NCBI GenBank assembly: GCA_038380435.1
Contig: JAWZYU010000034.1
Span: 19,695,404 to 19,759,403, forward strand
DNA length: 64,000 nt
Source of the DNA: Ryuthela nishihirai
Lineage: Eukaryota > Arthropoda > Arachnida > Araneae > Heptathelidae
Reading direction: 5' to 3'
Positions 1 through 11,840 of this stretch are shown in pieces; position 1 is the first letter of the stretch; each line of letters opens with the position of its first letter. Made by a program: the position numbers and the translations under genes. Below the pieces are notes generated by a model. The model ran no database searches. It was not told where the DNA came from and saw only the letters and a program-made list of their open reading frames with translations.

Positions 1-3000
1 GGTCGAATTCCTTGATTCTTCTGTGCGAGGTCGAATTCCTTGATTCTTCTGTGCGAGGTCGAATTCCTTGATTCTTCTGTGCGAGGTCGAATTCCTTGAT
101 TCTTCTGTGGGAGGTCGAATTCCTTGATTCTTCTGTGCGAGGTCGAATTCCTTGATTCTTCTGTGCGAGGTCGAATTCCTTGATTCTTCTGTGCGAGGTC
201 GAATTCCTTGATTCTCCTGTGCGAGGTCGAATTCCTTGATTCTCCTGTGCGAGGTCGAATTCCTTGATTCTCCTGTGCGAGGTCGAATTCCTTGATTCTT
301 CTGTGCGAGGTCGAATTCCTTGATTCTTCTGTGCGAGGTCGAATTCCTTGATTCTTCTGTGCGAGGTCGAATTCCTTGATTCTTCTGTGCGAGGTCGAAT
401 TCCTTGATTCTTCTGTGCGAGGTCGAATTCCTTGATTCTTCTGTGCGAGGTCGAATTCCTTGATTCTTCTGTGCGAGGTCGAATTCCTTGATTCTTCTGT
501 GCGAGGTCGAATTCCTTGATTCTTCTGTGCGAGGTCGAATTCCTTGATTCTTCTGTGCGAGGTCGAATTCCTTGATTCTTCTGTGCGAGGTCGAATTCCT
601 TGATTCTTCTGTGCGAGGTCGAATTCCTTGATTCTTCTGTGCGAGGTCGAATTCCTTGATTCTTCTGTGCGAGGTCGAATTCCTTGATTCTCCTGTGCGA
701 GGTCGAATTCCTTGATTCTTCTGTGCGAGGTCGAATTCCTTGATTCTTCTGTGCGAGGTCGAATTCCTTGATTCTTCTGTGCGAGGTCGAATTCCTTGAT
801 TCTTCTGTGCGAGGTCGAATTCCTTGATTCTTCTGTGCGAGGTCGAATTCCTTGATTCTTCTGTGCGAGGTCGAATTCCTTGATTCTTCTGTGCGAGGTC
901 GAATTCCTTGATTCTTCTGTGCGAGGTCGAATTCCTTGATTCTTCTGTGCGAGGTCGAATTCCTTGATTCTTCTGTGCGAGGTCGAATTCCTTGATTCTT
1001 CTGTGCGAGGTCGAATTCCTTGATTCTTCTGTGCGAGGTCGAATTCCTTGATTCTTCTGTGCGAGGTCGAATTCCTTGATTCTTCTGTGCGAGGTCGAAT
1101 TCCTTGATTCTTCTGTGCGAGGTCGAATTCCTTGATTCTTCTGTGCGAGGTCGAATTCCTTGATTCTTCTGTGCGAGGTCGAATTCCTTGATTCTTCTGT
1201 GCGAGGTCGAATTCCTTGATTCTTCTGTGCGAGGTCGAATTCCTTGATTCTTCTGTGCGAGGTCGAATTCCTTGATTCTTCTGTGCGAGGTCGAATTCCT
1301 TGATTCTTCTGTGCGAGGTCGAATTCCTTGATTCTTCTGTGCGAGGTCGAATTCCTTGATTCTTCTGTGCGAGGTCGAATTCCTTGATTCTTCTGTGCGA
1401 GGTCGAATTCCTTGATTCTTCTGTGCGAGGTCGAATTCCTTGATTCTTCTGTGCGAGGTCGAATTCCTTGATTCTTCTGTGCGAGGTCGAATTCCTTGAT
1501 TCTTCTGTGCGAGGTCGAATTCCTTGATTCTTCTGTGCGAGGTCGAATTCCTTGATTCTTCTGTGCGAGGTCGAATTCCTTGATTCTTCTGTGCGAGGTC
1601 GAATTCCTTGATTCTTCTGTGCGAGGTCGAATTCCTTGATTCTCCTGTGCGAGGTCGAATTCCTTGATTCTCCTGTGCGAGGTCGAATTCCTTGATTCTC
1701 CTGTGCGAGGTCGAATTCCTTGATTCTCCTGTGCGAGGTCGAATTCCTTGATTCTTCTGTGCGAGGTCGAATTCCTTGATTCTTCTGTGCGAGGTCGAAT
1801 TCCTTGATTCTCCTGTGCGAGGTCGAATTCCTTGATTCTCCTGTGCGAGGTCGAATTCCTTGATTCTCCTGTGCGAGGTCGAATTCCTTGATTCTCCTGT
1901 GCGAGGTCGAATTCCTTGATTCTTCTGTGCGAGGTCGAATTCCTTGATTCTTCTGTGCGAGGTCGAATTCCTTGATTCTTCTGTGCGAGGTCGAATTCCT
2001 TGATTCTTCTGTGCGAGGTCGAATTCCTTGATTCTTCTGTGCGAGGTCGAATTCCTTGATTCTTCTGTGCGAGGTCGAATTCCTTGATTGTTCTGTGCGA
2101 GGTCGAATTCCTTGATTCTTCTGTGCGAGATCGAATTCCTTGATTCTTCTGTGCGAGGTCGAATTCCTTGATTCTTCTGTGCGAGGTCGAATTCCTTGAT
2201 TCTTCTGTGCGAGGTCGAATTCCTTGATTCTTCTGTGCGAGGTCGAATTCCTTGATTCTTCTGTGCGAGGTCGAATTCCTTGATTCTTCTGTGCGAGGTC
2301 GAATTCCTTGATTCTTCTGTGCGAGGTCGAATTCCTTGATTCTTCTGTGCGAGGTCGAATTCCTTGATTCTTCTGTGCGAGGTCGAATTCCTTGATTCTT
2401 CTGTGCGAGGTCGAATTCCTTGATTCTTCTGTGCGAGGTCGAATTTCTTGATTCTTCTGTGCGAGGTCGAATTCCTTGATTCTTCTGTGCGAGGTCGAAT
2501 TCCTTGATTCTCCTGTGCGAGGTCGAATTCCTTGATTCTTCTGTGCGAGGTCGAATTCCTTGATTCTCCTGTGCGAGGTCGAATTCCTTGATTCTTCTGT
2601 GCGAGGTCGAATTCCTTGATTCTTCTGTGCGAGGTCGAATTCCTTGATTCTTCTGTGCGAGGTCGAATTCCTTGATTCTTCTGTGCGAGGTCGAATTCCT
2701 TGATTCTTCTGTGCGAGGTCGAATTCCTTGATTCTTCTGTGCGAGGTCGAATTCCTTGATTCTTCTGTGCGAGGTCGAATTCCTTGATTCTTCTGTGCGA
2801 GGTCGAATTCCTTGATTCTTCTGTGCGAGGTCGAATTCCTTGATTCTTCTGTGCGAGGTCGAATTCCTTGATTCTTCTGTGCGAGGTCGAATTCCTTGAT
2901 TCTTCTGTGCGAGGTCGAATTCCTTGATTCTTCTGTGCGAGGTCGAATTCCTTGATTCTCCTGTGCGAGGTCGAATTCCTTGATTCTTCTGTGCGAGGTC

Positions 3001-4405
3001 GAATTCCTTGATTCTCCTGTGCGAGGTCGAATTCCTTGATTCTTCTGTGCGAGGTCGAATTCCTTGATTCTTCTGTGCGAGGTCGAATTCCTTGATTCTC
3101 CTGTGCGAGGTCGAATTCCTTGATTCTCCTGTGCGAGGTCGAATTCCTTGATTCTTCTGTGCGAGGTCGAATTCCTTGATTCTTCTGTGCGAGGTCGAAT
3201 TCCGTGATTCTTCTGTGCGAGGTCGAATTCCTTGATTCTCCTGTGCGAGGTCGAATTCCTTGATTCTCCTGTGCGAGGTCGAATTCCTTGATTCTTCTGT
3301 GCGAGGTCGAATTCCTTGATTCTTCTGTGCGAGGTCGAATTCCTTGATTCTTCTGTGCGAGGTCGAATTCCTTGATTCTTCTGTGCGAGGTCGAATTCCT
3401 TGATTCTTCTGTGCGAGGTCGAATTCCTTGATTCTCCTGTGCGAGGTCGAATTCCGTGATTCTCCTGTGCGAGGTCGAATTCCTTGATTCTTCTGTGCGA
3501 GGTCGAATTCCTTGATTCTTCTGTGCGAGGTCGAATTCCGTGATTCTTCTGTGCGAGGTCGAATTCCTTGATTCTCCTGTGCGAGGTCGAATTCCTTGAT
3601 TCTCCTGTGCGAGGTCGAATTCCTTGATTCTCCTGTGCGAGGTCGAATTCCTTGATTCTTCTGTGCGAGGTCGAATTCCTTGATTCTTCTGTGCGAGGTC
3701 GAATTCCTTGATTCTTCTGTGCGAGGTCGAATTCCTTGATTCTTCTTTGCGAGGTCGAATTCCTTGATTCTCCTGTGCGAGGTCGAATTCCGTGATTCTC
3801 CTGTGCGAGGTCGAATTCCTTGATTCTCCTGTGCGAGGTCGAATTCCTTGATTCTTCTGTGCGAGGTCGAATTCCTTGATTCTTCTGTGCGAGGTCGAAT
3901 TCCTTGATTCTTCTGTGCGAGGTCGAATTCCTTGATTCTTCTGTGCGAGGTCGAATTCCTTGATTCTCCTGTGCGAGGTCGAATTCCGTGATTCTTCTGT
4001 GCGAGGTCGAATTCCTTGATTCTTCTGTGCGAGGTCGAATTCCTTGATTCTTCTGTGCGAGGTCGAATTCCTTGATTCTTCTGTGCGAGGTCGAATTCCG
4101 TGATTCTTCTGTGCGAGGTCGAATTCCTTGATTCTCCTGTGCGAGGTCGAATTCCTTGATTCTCCTGTGCGAGGTCGAATTCCTTGATTCTCCTGTGCGA
4201 GGTCGAATTCCTTGATTCTCCTGTGCGAGGTCGAATTCCGTGATTCTTCTGTGCGAGGTCGAATTCCGTGATTCTTCTGTGCGAGGTCGAATTCCGTGAT
4301 TCTTCTCTGCGAGGTCGAATTCCGTGATTCTTCTGTGCGAGGTCGAATTCCTTGATTCTTCTGTGCGAGGTCGAATTCCTTGATTCTTCTGTGCGAGGTC
4401 GAATT
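1..4405. repeat. 28-bp satellite array, at least 157 units
   Basis: A head-to-tail array of a 28-bp unit runs from the window edge, so its true left end is outside. Each unit carries an EcoRI site (GAATTC) and a GATTC. The unit start is in phase at 1, 421, 841 and every 420 bases to 4201, and at 4397, so 157 units carry no net insertion or deletion. Variation is almost all single substitutions: TTCT to TCCT throughout, and CCTTG to CCGTG only from about 3200 to 4325. The last, partial unit breaks off at GAATT (4405). This is a classical satellite with no spacers and no coding content. Confidence 0.97.
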
Positions 4406-4632
4406 ATTGCTCTTCTCTTGCCTTTCTGCTGTCTATTCGAGCTCCATATAAGTCATGAAATGTGCCTTTGATGTGTTTTCTTTTAGCTGAACTTTCGAGC
4501 TTCAAATAAAGCATGCATACATTATTCCATGAGTTGTTTATATTTGAATTACAGCTCCGAATATGACGGGAATGCTTCTTTTCAAGTGTCGTCTTCCTCT
4601 CAGGTCTTCCGTATGGCTTAGTATACCAACAG
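4406..4632. other. Unique spacer between satellite and first SINE
   Basis: AT-rich single-copy sequence. I see no gene, repeat or clear regulatory motif in it. Confidence 0.5.
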
Positions 4633-5021
4633 TTGGGTTGGGTTGTTTTACCTCTGAGTGGCACTTTTTTACACACCATGGGGCTAAATGACCAGGTCAC
4701 ATGGACCCCGAAGGCTCAGAGAAGGTTTGGGGAGGGGACCCACTGGAACAGCTGTTGGTAGGCAGATGGTAGCCTCCCATCAAGGCCATCCAACGTGTTC
4801 TTTAACGTGCACAGGGTATGGCTCTCCCACACACGGGGCAACGGATTAACGTCCCATCCGACGGACGGCGGTCTATTCCAAGCCCATCGGTGTCCCCTAC
4901 TGACCGTGGGCAGGGCAGGGAATTTTGCGGAGATAAATCTGAACGCTGACCCAGCTGGGACTCGAACCTGGGAACTATAGATTACGAGCCTGACGCGCTA
5001 CCGACTGAGCCACCCCCGCCC
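4633..5021 (-). mobile_element. SINE-A, one body, full length
   Basis: tRNA-derived SINE read on the minus strand. On the plus strand it opens with the tail complement (GGGTTGGGTTGTTTTACC) and closes with the head complement (GAGCCACCCCCGCCC). The B-box complement GGACTCGAACC sits near 4960. It has the head, middle and a single body. Confidence 0.93.
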
Positions 5022-5775
5022 TTACTTTGAGAGAAACACTCTGTAATGTTTCACAGGTGAAATGTTCTGCAGTATTTGGTGATTCTTGAATGAATTGATG
5101 GGAAAAGAAAGATTAATATGCAACACGGTAAAAAAATTACAGTGACATGGAAACGTCCTTTATTTTACACATTTCTGATTTATGTGTCCCTAAGCAACAT
5201 CTTTTGTCCCAAAATGTTTCTCTTAAAACCCTCTGAGAATGGAGACCTCACACATCTGGTAACATCCTGCAGTTATGAAGCAATTCCTGTTTCGAAGAAC
5301 TCTATTAGCAAAACAGACTTAGTGGCTTCAAGCATTAAGCGATGGAGGCACACTCCACAGCACTGCCACCCTCCCCGCACTCCAGCGTTGACCTCTTCCA
5401 TCCTCCGCCTCTCCCCACTTTGCATATAAATCGTCATCCATCTTAATTATGTAAATTCATCTCTGCGTAAAGGGAAAAGCCAAGATCAGAATGGATGTTG
5501 TGTTTCGCAACACACTCGCCTTGCCTGCTTAGCTTTAAAGCGATCCATGAAACAAAGGAAGGCATTGGGTGGTTGACTCCAACAGAAGAGACACCTGCTG
5601 GAATGCTTTTATGAGCCAATTAGTAGCTCTTGTTATCAAGAGCGATGCATAGTTTTGTAGAGGGTGAAGCCCACATGTACAGCAAACGAGTAAGTTTTAA
5701 CTATACACGATCTCGTTAATAATATATTATGAATCGCGTTAACTTATCTTTATGTGTGTGCCAATTATGGGCTCA
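5022..5775. other. Unique intergenic stretch
   Basis: Mostly AT-rich with a GC-richer patch at 5330-5650. A 103-codon open frame (5118-5429, plus) has no recognisable domain, signal peptide or similarity to any family I know, so I do not call it a gene. Confidence 0.5.
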
Positions 5776-5785
5776 CTTTAAAAAC

Positions 5786-6990
5786 GGGGCGGGAGTGGCT
5801 CAGTCGGTAGCGCGCCACGTTCGTAATCTATAGTTCCCAGGTTCGAGTCCCAGCTGGGTCAGCGTTGAGATTTATCTCCGCAAAATTCCCCGCCCTGCCC
5901 CCGATCAGTAGGCGACACCGAAGGTCCGTCGGATTGGACGTTAAGCCGTGTCCCCGTGTGCGGGAAAGCCATACCCTGTGCACGTTAAAAAACACGCTGG
6001 ATGGCCTTGACGGGAGGCTACCATCTGCTGCGATTCCAGTGGGTCCCCTCCCCCAACCTTCTCTGAGCTTTCGGGGTCCATGTGACCTGGCCATTTAGCC
6101 CATGGTGTGCAAAAAAGTGCCGCTCAGAGGTAAAACAAACCAACCTTAAAGAACACGCTGGATGGCCTTGACGGGAGGCTACCATCTGTCTTCCAACAGC
6201 TGTTCCAGTGGGTCCCCTCCCCCAACCTTCTCTGAGCCTTCGGGGTCCATGTGACCTGGCCATTTAGCCCATGGTGTGCAAAAAAGTGCCGCTCAGAGGT
6301 AAAACAACCCAACCTTAAAGAACACGCTGGATGACTTTGACGGGAGGCTACCATCTGTCTTCCAACAGCTGTTCCAGTGGGTCCCCTCCCCCAACCTTCT
6401 CTGAGCCTTCGGGGTCCATGTGACCTGGCCATTTAGCCCATGGTGTGCAAAAAAGTGCCCCCAGAGGTAAAACAACCCAACGTTAAAGAACACGCTGTAT
6501 GGCCTTGACGGGAGGCTACCATCTGTCTCCCAACAGCTGTTCCAGTGGGTCCCCTCCCCCAACCTTCTCTGAGCCTTCGGGGTCCATGTGACCTGGCCAT
6601 TTAGCCCATGGTGTGCAAAAAAGTGCCGCCCAGAGGTAAAACAACCCAACCTTAAAGAACACGCTGGATGGCCTTGACGGGAGGCTACCATCTGTCTCCC
6701 AACAGCTGTTCCAGTGGGTCTCCTCCCCCAACATTCTCTGAGCCTTCGGGGTCCATGTGACCTGGCCATTTAGCCCATGGTGTGCAAAAAAGTGCCGCCC
6801 AGAGGTAAAACAACCCAACGTTAAAGAACACGCTGTATGGCCTTGACGGGAGGCTACCATCTGTCTCCCAACAGCTGTTCCAGTGGGTCCCCTCCCCCAA
6901 CCTTCTCTGAGCCTTCGGAGTCCATGTGACCTGGCCATTTAGCCCATGGTGTGCAAAAAGTGCCGCTCAGAGGTAAAACAACCCAACCCT
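5786..6990 (+). mobile_element. SINE-A with six tandem bodies and 10-bp TSD
   Basis: Head at 5786-5860 with A box TGGCTCAGTCGG and B box GGTTCGAGTCC, then the middle segment, then six bodies starting near 5984, 6144, 6313, 6481, 6651 and 6819. It ends in AACAACCCAACC. The 10-bp direct repeat CTTTAAAAAC lies immediately outside both ends (5776-5785 and 6991-7000), which marks the whole 1.2-kb element as one target-primed insertion. Open frames of 140-158 codons on the minus strand span body joints and are repeat artefacts. Confidence 0.95.
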
Positions 6991-7071
6991 CTTTAAAAAC
7001 TGTTTAATTATTTAAAAGATCACAAAATTCCTTTCTGTCTTTTAAAAGTCAGTTATATTTTTCACAACACT

Positions 7072-7297
7072 TACAGTCGCTCAAAAAAATATCCGAACAC
7101 TATGGTCGATCACAGAATTCAGAAAAAATATCTGACAATGATTTTTTTCTTAGAAATTACTGATCTGGCAACCCTCGTGCCACGTGACATGAAGGTTGCC
7201 AGATCACTAATTTGTAAAAAAAGGAAAGGGTGCCAGATATTTTTTTCTAAATTCTTTGATCCACCATAGTGTTTGGATACTTTTTTGAGCGACTGAA
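7072..7297. mobile_element. MITE-P, palindromic MITE (Tc1/mariner-like ends)
   Basis: Starts TA-CAGTCGCTCAAAAAA and ends TTTTTTGAGCGACTG. The two halves are near-perfect inverted copies meeting at a CACGTG-centred core. TA-flanked CAGT...ACTG ends fit the Tc1/mariner superfamily (established pattern). No coding capacity. The right terminal TA has mutated (GACTGAAC). Confidence 0.88.
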
Positions 7298-7320
7298 CAC
7301 ATTTGTTAATAATACCTAAT

Positions 7321-7464
7321 AAGTGATAAGTGATCTGGCAACCTTCGTGTCACGTGACACGAAGGTTGCCAGATCTCTAATTTCTAAAAAAAAATCGTTG
7401 TCAGATATTTTTTCTGAATTCTGTAATCAACCATAGTGTTCGGATATTTTTTTGAGCGACTGTA
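7321..7464. mobile_element. MITE-P, half copy missing the left arm
   Basis: Begins inside the element just before GTGATCTGGCAACC and runs to the normal right end TTTGAGCGACTGTA at 7464. It lies 23 bp after the preceding copy, so the pair may be a tandem insertion or a partial duplication. Confidence 0.8.
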
Positions 7465-7561
7465 CAAATACTAGTTTCTAAACTCTTAAGAGATGTTAAG
7501 AAATATGACTATGTGTGGAACATCCGTTGGCAGTGAATGCTGTGGAATGATTACTGTTGAA

Positions 7562-8287
7562 TGGTTGGGTTGTTGGGTTGTTTTACCTCTGAGCGGTACA
7601 TTTTTGCACACCATGGGCTAAATGGCCAGGTCACATGAACCTCCGAAGGCTCAGAGAAGGTTGGGGGAGGGGACCCACTGGAACAGCTGTTGGGAGACAA
7701 ATGGTAGCCTCCCTTCAAGGCCATCCAGCGTGTTCTTTAACGTTGGGTTGTTTTACCTCTGAGCGGTACATTTTTGCACACCATGGGCTAAATGGCCAGG
7801 TCACATGAACCCCCGAAGGCGCAGAGAAGGTTGGGGGAGGAGACCCACTGGAACAGCTGTTGGGAGACAGATGGTAGCCTCCCTTCAAGGACATCCAGCG
7901 TGTTGTTTAACGTTGGGTTGTTTTACCTCTGAGCGGCACATTTTTGCACACCATGGGCTAAATGGCCAGGTCACATGAACCCCCGAAGGCTCAGAGAAGG
8001 TTGGGGGAGGGGACCCACTGAAACAGCTGTTGGGAGACAGATGGTAGCCTCCCGTCAAGGCCATCCAGTGTGTTATTTAACGTGCACAGGGTATGGCTCT
8101 CCCACACATGGCGCCACGGCTTAACGACTCATCCGACGGCCTTTCCAAGCCCATCGGTGTCCCCTACTGACCGTGGGCAGGGCGGGGAATTTTGCGGAGA
8201 TAAATCTCAACGCTGACTCAGCTGGGACTCGAACCTGGGAACTACAGATTAGGAGCCTGGCGCTCTACCAACTGAGCCACCCCCGCC
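7562..8287 (-). mobile_element. SINE-A with three bodies
   Basis: Three body units (boundaries near 7743 and 7913) followed by the middle and head, with B-box complement GGACTCGAACC near 8225. An 8-bp repeat CTGTTGAA at 7554-7561 and 8288-8295 is a probable target-site duplication. Confidence 0.93.
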
Positions 8288-8295
8288 CTGTTGAA

Positions 8296-8589
8296 CCGTC
8301 AGGGTGCCCCCTGAACATACATAGTATTCGATAAGTCGACCCAAAGAGATTCCTTCCCAAATTATCACACGATCACCATCACATGTTAGAGGTCCGAGGA
8401 CCTGTACTTGGCTCCCTGAAGATGATTGCATTTTAATAGCTCTGCAGAGCAAATCTCTTATCATCAGAAGGCAGTACGAGTTGAAGTAAATTGCTGTCTA
8501 CATTAATTCAGACTCTCTCACCAGTGTCATAAGGGGAGAACACGCCATTAAATATCGACAGTGGCCATATCTGCAATCTCTTGCTTGTA
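8296..8589. other. Unique spacer
   Basis: No gene or repeat recognised. An open frame across 8249-8464 on the minus strand begins in the SINE head and is not a credible gene. Confidence 0.5.
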
Positions 8590-9265
8590 GTGGGAGGGGA
8601 TGGCTCAGTCGTTAGCGTGGCAGGCTCGTAATCTGTAGTTTCCAGGTTCAAGTCCTAGCTGGGTGAGCGTTGAGATTTATCTCCGCAAAATTTCCCGCCC
8701 TGCCCACGGTCAGTAGGTCACACCGATGGGCTTGGAAAGGCCGCCGTCCGTCGGATGGGATGTTAAGCCGTAGCCCCCCGTGTGCGGGAGAGCCATACAC
8801 TGTGCACGTTAAAGAACACGCTGGATGGCCTTGACGGGAGGCTCCCAACAGCCGTTCCAGTGGGTCCCCTCCCCCAACCTTCTCTGAGCCTTCGGGGTCC
8901 ATGTGACCTGGCCATTTAGCCCATGGTGTGCAAAAAAGTGCCGCTCAGAGGTAAAACAACCCAATGTTAAAGAACACGCTGGATGGCCTTGACGGGAGGC
9001 TACCCGTGGCCTCCCCTTCGGGGTCCATGTGACCTGGCCATTTAGCCCATGGTGTGCAAAAAAGTGCCGCTCAGAGGTAAAACAACCCAACGTTAAAGAA
9101 CACGCTGGATGGCCTTGACGGGAGGCTACCATCTGTCTCCCAACAGCCGTTCCAGTGGGTCCCCTCCCCCAACTTTCTCTGAGGCTTCGGGGTCCATGTG
9201 ACCTGGCAATTTAGCCCATGGTGTGCAAAAAGGTGCCGCTGAGAGGTAAAACAACCCAATCCAAT
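8590..9265 (+). mobile_element. SINE-A, about three bodies, one internally deleted
   Basis: Head with a mutated A box (TGGCTCAGTCGT) at 8610, then bodies starting near 8809, 8967 and 9093. The second body has lost about 50 bp (9005-9015 junction). It ends in the CCAAT-type tail (ACCCAATCCAAT). Confidence 0.9.
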
Positions 9266-9829
9266 CTCGTATTCTTAACCTCCTTATCAAACAATTCTCT
9301 CTGGTATCAAAAGGCCGCCGTCGGATTAATATATCTGTATTAACCGAATTCCCTAACCTATAATCAACTTCTCTCCTTCTAGCAGCATCAGCAACATCTG
9401 TACTTCCCTCATATTGCAGATGTTACGGCCACGTTGCGCCACCAGAGTGCATTTTCCCAGGTCAAATTAAAACACGACATCCCTGTGCTTCATTGCTTCG
9501 TATTGTTGGCGCCTAGACGACAAACCAGCCATCACGACGCTTCCAAAACATCTCTCGATTGGAAAGCAATTCTCGCCACTCTCAGACGGCAAACATTGTG
9601 TCCTCACACTTTGTGACCCTCTGGTCTTATTGGTGTCGCGGTAATATGTATTATCTGTCTATGGCGTGACACGAACATTACAACACTTACATTTGTGTCA
9701 TTCACTCGAATTAATATGAAACTTACACTATATGCACAAACACTCGCTGCAAACCTAGCGGAAAATGCCTTAGGTCTTACCAACTGAGGCCCTGATGGTC
9801 TCTCTTCGCTTTGACACTTGGATCCTGAG
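9266..9829. other. Unique intergenic stretch
   Basis: Includes a moderately GC-rich patch at 9380-9620 with a 60-codon open frame of no recognisable family. No repeat seen. Confidence 0.5.
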
Positions 9830-10223
9830 GTGGGGGGGGGGGGGGGTCAGTCGGTAGCATGCCAGGCTCGTAATCTGTAGTTTCCAGGTTCGAGTCCCAG
9901 CTGGGTAAGCGTTGAGATTTATCTCCGTAAAATTTCCCACCCTGCCCACGGTCAGTAGGGGACACCGATGGGCTTGGAAAGGCCGCCGTCCGTCGGATGG
10001 GGCGTTAAACCGTAGCCCCCGTGTGCTGGAGAGCCATACCCTGTGCACGTTAAAGAACACGCTGGATGACCTTGACGGGAGGCTACCATCTGTCTCCCAA
10101 CAGCTGTTCCAGTGGGTCCCCTCCCCCAACCTTCTCTGAGCCTTCGGGGTCCTTGTGACCTGGCCATTTAGCCCATGGTGTGCAAAAAAGTGCCGCTCAG
10201 AGGTAAAACAACCCAACAACCCA
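9830..10223 (+). mobile_element. SINE-A, one body, head start replaced by a G run
   Basis: The usual GGGGCGGGGGTGGC start has become a run of about 16 G (9832-9846) joined to TCAGTCGGTAGC. The remainder is a complete one-body copy ending ACAACCCAACAACCC. The G run is either slippage or a sequencing weakness. Confidence 0.9.
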
Positions 10224-10533
10224 AATTGATGAAATCTTAAAAAATCGTCATACAAACTTCAGATATTTAATTTATGTTGTTAATGAACAAATTGTTACAA
10301 GAGTTTCTATTGAAGTATTTTTTCACAAGTGTCAAAAGTTGAAGATGAATGCTTCAGCTTCCATTCATTCTTTAAATATTAAACGAATATTTCAGGAAAT
10401 ATATTTAGAGAGATTTGAGTGACATTTACAATTTATTGCCAATAACAGTTTTTGCGTAAAAGGTTTATTTTTCAATGTTAGGGAGGTTTGAAAGTGGCTT
10501 TCCATTCACATAACATGGAAGTATCCGGACACT
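10224..10533. mobile_element. DNA-transposon terminal fragment, also at 60226-60530
   Basis: About 310 bp that recurs almost unchanged at 60226-60530, ending in GGAAGTATCCGGACAC, which resembles a Tc1/mariner-type terminus (AGTGTCCGGATACTT in reverse). Here a SINE-A copy replaces its left part. No coding sequence remains. Confidence 0.6.
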
Positions 10534-10675
10534 TAAATTCAACATAGTGTACTTTTTCAACATTAGAGTAAGAAAATAGCTAAATTCAAAACTATATTAA
10601 AATGAAACGTAATAATATGATATATATATATATATGTTATATTATTATCATACTCAACATATATATCTATGTTGA
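10534..10675. other. AT-rich spacer with TA microsatellite
   Basis: A (TA)n run at about 10620-10636 and an AT-rich inverted motif around it. No gene. Confidence 0.6.
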
Positions 10676-11210
10676 GTTGTGATGTTTTACCTCTGAGCGG
10701 CACTTTTTTTCACACCATGGGCCAGGTAACATGGACCCCGAAGGTTGGGGGAGGAGACCCACTGGAACAGCTGTTGGGAGACAGATGGTAGCCTCCCGTC
10801 AAGGCCATCCAGCGTGTTCTTTAACGTTGGGTTGTTTTACCTCTGAGCGGCATTTTTTTGCACACCATGGGCTAAATGGCCAGGTCACATGGACCCCGAA
10901 GGCTCAGAGAAGGTTGGGGGAGGGGACCCACTGGAACAGCTGTTGGGAGACAGATGGTAGCCTCCCGTCAAGGCCATCCAACGTGTTCTTTAACGTGCAC
11001 AGGGTATAGCTCTCACGCACACGGGGCCACGGCTTAACGTCCCATCCGACGGACGGCGGCCTCTCCAAGCCCATCGGTGTCCCCTACTGACCGTGGGCTG
11101 GGCGGGTAATTTTTGCGGAGATAAATCTCAACGCTGACCCAGCTGGGACTCGAACCTGGGAACTACAGATTACGAGCCTGGCGCGCTACCGACTGAGCGA
11201 CCACCGCCCC
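10676..11210 (-). mobile_element. SINE-A with two bodies
   Basis: First body carries a roughly 20-bp deletion (CCATGGGCCAGG, and loss of CTCAGAGA), second body intact (from about 10827), then the middle and head ending GAGCGACCACCGCCCC. Confidence 0.93.
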
Positions 11211-11840
11211 TATATGTATGAGTAAAATCATCTAAGTACTCTTAGATTTTTACTCTTAAATCATTGTTAGATTTTCCTAGCGACAGACCCCTACTCTACT
11301 GCATCCATCGGTGGAGGAGATCATGTGACATCGGTGGAGGAGATCTGTGGAAGAAATCATGTGACGTCATATGGCAAATGCCCCTCTAGACTGAGAGCCA
11401 TTCAAATTAAAACTGCAGCTTCATCATGTAATAGTAGCGACCAACCCTCACACATACCTTCACCCAACCATACAGTATCAGCTAAACCTCACAACTAACA
11501 GGATACTGCTAAAACACAACCTCCCCCCTGCAAATAACCAGCCCCCCTTTCTCTCTCCCTCCTCCCCAGCCTATAACTCTTATCCCCCAACTTTAAACAC
11601 ACTCTCCGCTTTCCTACCACCTCCAGCCAAAAATCACTCAGCATGTCAGCTCCTCTATATTTTAAGATCAAATAAAGGTCTCCATGCAATTTGAGAGAAC
11701 TTCGAAAACATGTTGGGCCTAATAATAGCAGTAAAAATGACTTCATCTTTGCCGATGGATTCGACCTTGTGTCATGTTAAAATTGTAGACATTTGAAAAT
11801 TAGAGTACTCTACATCATTTTTCTAATCCATAAAAAGTGA
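11211..11840. other. Unique intergenic stretch
   Basis: Contains a short imperfect duplication (ATCGGTGGAGGAGATC at about 11307 and 11331). An 83-codon minus-strand frame (11495-11746) starts with a hydrophobic run but has no recognisable family and sits in a C-rich tract, so I do not call it. Confidence 0.5.

Noticed and set aside
1..4405. CRISPR array
   Set aside because: The 28-bp units are directly abutting with no unique spacers, and the context is eukaryotic.
4633..4660. Telomere-like TTGGG repeats at SINE ends
   Set aside because: Only two or three pentamers, not the arthropod TTAGG motif, and always at the SINE terminus.
11495..11746. 83-codon minus-strand secreted protein
   Set aside because: The hydrophobic start is suggestive, but the frame runs through a C-rich low-complexity tract with no family resemblance.
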